From Thioflexithrix psekupsensis (GTDB lineage Bacteria; Pseudomonadota; Gammaproteobacteria; Beggiatoales; Beggiatoaceae): DNA of 64,000 nt. Position numbers and translations under genes: made by a program. Under the pieces are notes generated by a model. It made no database searches, was not told where the DNA came from, and saw only the letters and a program-made list of their open reading frames with translations. Below, in pieces: positions 63,126 to 64,000 of this stretch. Position 1 is the stretch's first letter, and each line of letters starts with the position of its first letter. Location of the stretch: contig NZ_MSLT01000023.1 of NCBI RefSeq assembly GCF_002149925.1, positions 434,001 to 498,000 on the forward strand, given 5' to 3'.

Positions 63126-64000
63126 TTATTGACAGGCTTCACATTCGCCGCCATCTAAATTACACGAATTCGGTGACATCAATGTTTCCATTGGCTGTTG
63201 ATAATTGGGTAAATTCACCGTACTTTTTTCCACGTGAGTCGCGCCTAAAGTGCGTAAGTAATAAGTCGTTTTTAAACCGCGAATCCACGCCAATTTATAT
63301 AAACTGTCTAATTTACGTCCCGCAGGTTGCGCCATATATAAATTTAAGGATTGCGCTTGATCTAACCATTTTTGTCGTCGCGCTGCCGCTTCGATTAAAT
63401 AGCTAGATTCTATTTCAAAAGCGGTCTGATAAAGCCGTTTCATGTCATCAGGAATGCGCGCAATGGACGCTAAATGTCCATCAAAATACTTGAGATCATT
63501 CACCATCACGTCATCCCAAATCCCTAATTTTTTCAAATCAGCAACTAACCATGAATTAATCACCGTAAATTCGCCCGACAAATTCGATTTAACAAATAAA
63601 TTTTGAAAAGCAGGTTCTATAGATTGCGACACACCGCAAATATTAGAAATAGTGGCGGTGGGTGCAATTGCCATGCAATTAGAATTGCGCATTCCCACTG
63701 TTTTTACGCGCTCCCGCAAACCATTCCAATCTAATCTTTGCGCCAAAGAAAGCGATAAATAATGACCACGAGATTGCGCCAATAATTGCAAACTATCAAT
63801 AGGTAAAATACCTTGACTCCATAAAGAACCTTTAAAGGTAGAATAACAACCCCGTTCCTCTGCCAATAAGGTTGACGTATAAATGGCTTGATAACTGATA
63901 AATTCCATTGAATAATCCGCAAATTCAATGGCCGCTTCACTGGCATAAGGTAAGCGCAAACGATATAGCGCATCTTGAAAACCCATGAGACCCAAACCCA
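63126..64000 (-). CDS. nrdA: Ribonucleoside-diphosphate reductase large subunit, C-terminal part (start outside window)
   Basis: The C-terminal ~290 residues of a class I ribonucleotide reductase alpha subunit, open to the right edge. Visible marks are NSNCMAIAPTATISNICGVSQSIEP (10-residue core APTATISNI), the KTTYYLRTLGATHVEKS segment and the redox-active tail GECEACQ, whose C-x-x-C-like pair shuttles electrons from thioredoxin or glutaredoxin to the active site. The enzyme reduces ribonucleotides to deoxyribonucleotides. The beta subunit (nrdB) is not in the window. Confidence 0.93.
   Translation of the reverse strand, partial: GLGLMGFQDALYRLRLPYASEAAIEFADYSMEFISYQAIYTSTLLAEERGCYSTFKGSLWSQGILPIDSLQLLAQSRGHYLSLSLAQRLDWNGLRERVKTVGMRNSNCMAIAPTATISNICGVSQSIEPAFQNLFVKSNLSGEFTVINSWLVADLKKLGIWDDVMVNDLKYFDGHLASIARIPDDMKRLYQTAFEIESSYLIEAAARRQKWLDQAQSLNLYMAQPAGRKLDSLYKLAWIRGLKTTYYLRTLGATHVEKSTVNLPNYQQPMETLMSPNSCNLDGGECEACQ

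Overview
The window comes from a gammaproteobacterium with moderately low GC. Gene order and protein families (many multi-PAS and REC-first histidine kinases, tandem Rpn-type nucleases, heptad-repeat nucleases, S-methyl-5'-thioinosine phosphorylase, FlgO-type lipoproteins) suggest the Thiotrichales/Beggiatoa neighbourhood. This assignment is inference from families, not from a marker gene. Most of the window is ordinary chromosome: trxA, bepA, phaJ-like, hisD, yheS, gltX, smc, uvrA, purB, hypF, mtnP and the end of nrdA. Several accessory islands lie between these genes.

Layout: (1) 1-4.9 kb: the end of a dihydroorotate dehydrogenase-like gene, then four tandem near-identical Rpn-family PD-(D/E)XK nuclease genes. 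Their upstream edge carries a 70-bp remnant of an IS630-type element. (2) 4.9-9.6 kb: a tRNA operon (Ser-GCT, Arg-ACG twice) with a near-consensus promoter, then trxA, bepA, a MaoC hydratase and hisD. (3) 9.7-17.4 kb: a coiled-coil repeat nuclease-like protein, yheS, a DUF2939 protein, gltX, two FlgO-like lipoproteins and a PLD-family protein. (4) 17.6-20.6 kb: a minus-strand signalling cluster (Roadblock/LC7, CZB, a 372-aa unknown, a Ras-like GTPase, PilZ). (5) 21-29.4 kb: a giant DUF4011-type helicase with a C-terminal endonuclease-like domain, next to smc. (6) 29.4-33.4 kb: a type II restriction-modification locus whose endonuclease gene is split by a complete IS630 element, then a Uma2 nuclease. 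(7) 33.4-50.5 kb: an orphan urtC; two kinase/REC-kinase modules; a kinase-YfiR-TonB receptor-hypF-glycosyltransferase run. (8) 50.6-55.6 kb: terB-like, yqhA-like, then a two-gene Septu-like system whose ATPase carries a large N-terminal TPR domain. (9) 55.7-64 kb: uvrA, mtnP, an M23 endopeptidase, purB, arsC and the partial nrdA.

The best candidate for an undescribed system is the pair at 51790-55562. It consists of a 989-aa TPR / middle domain / ABC-type ATPase protein, translationally coupled (ATGA overlap) to a TIGR02646/PtuB-like HNH nuclease. It looks like a Septu (PtuAB) variant with a built-in TPR sensor or scaffold, and no reverse transcriptase is nearby.

The sharpest sequence-level observation is the IS630 insertion. 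Removing the element (29983-31114) and one TA duplicate restores a single 385-aa restriction endonuclease reading frame with no other change. The host therefore appears to hold a methyltransferase whose partner nuclease is currently disrupted. The transposase itself is in two frames joined at a run of ten A residues.
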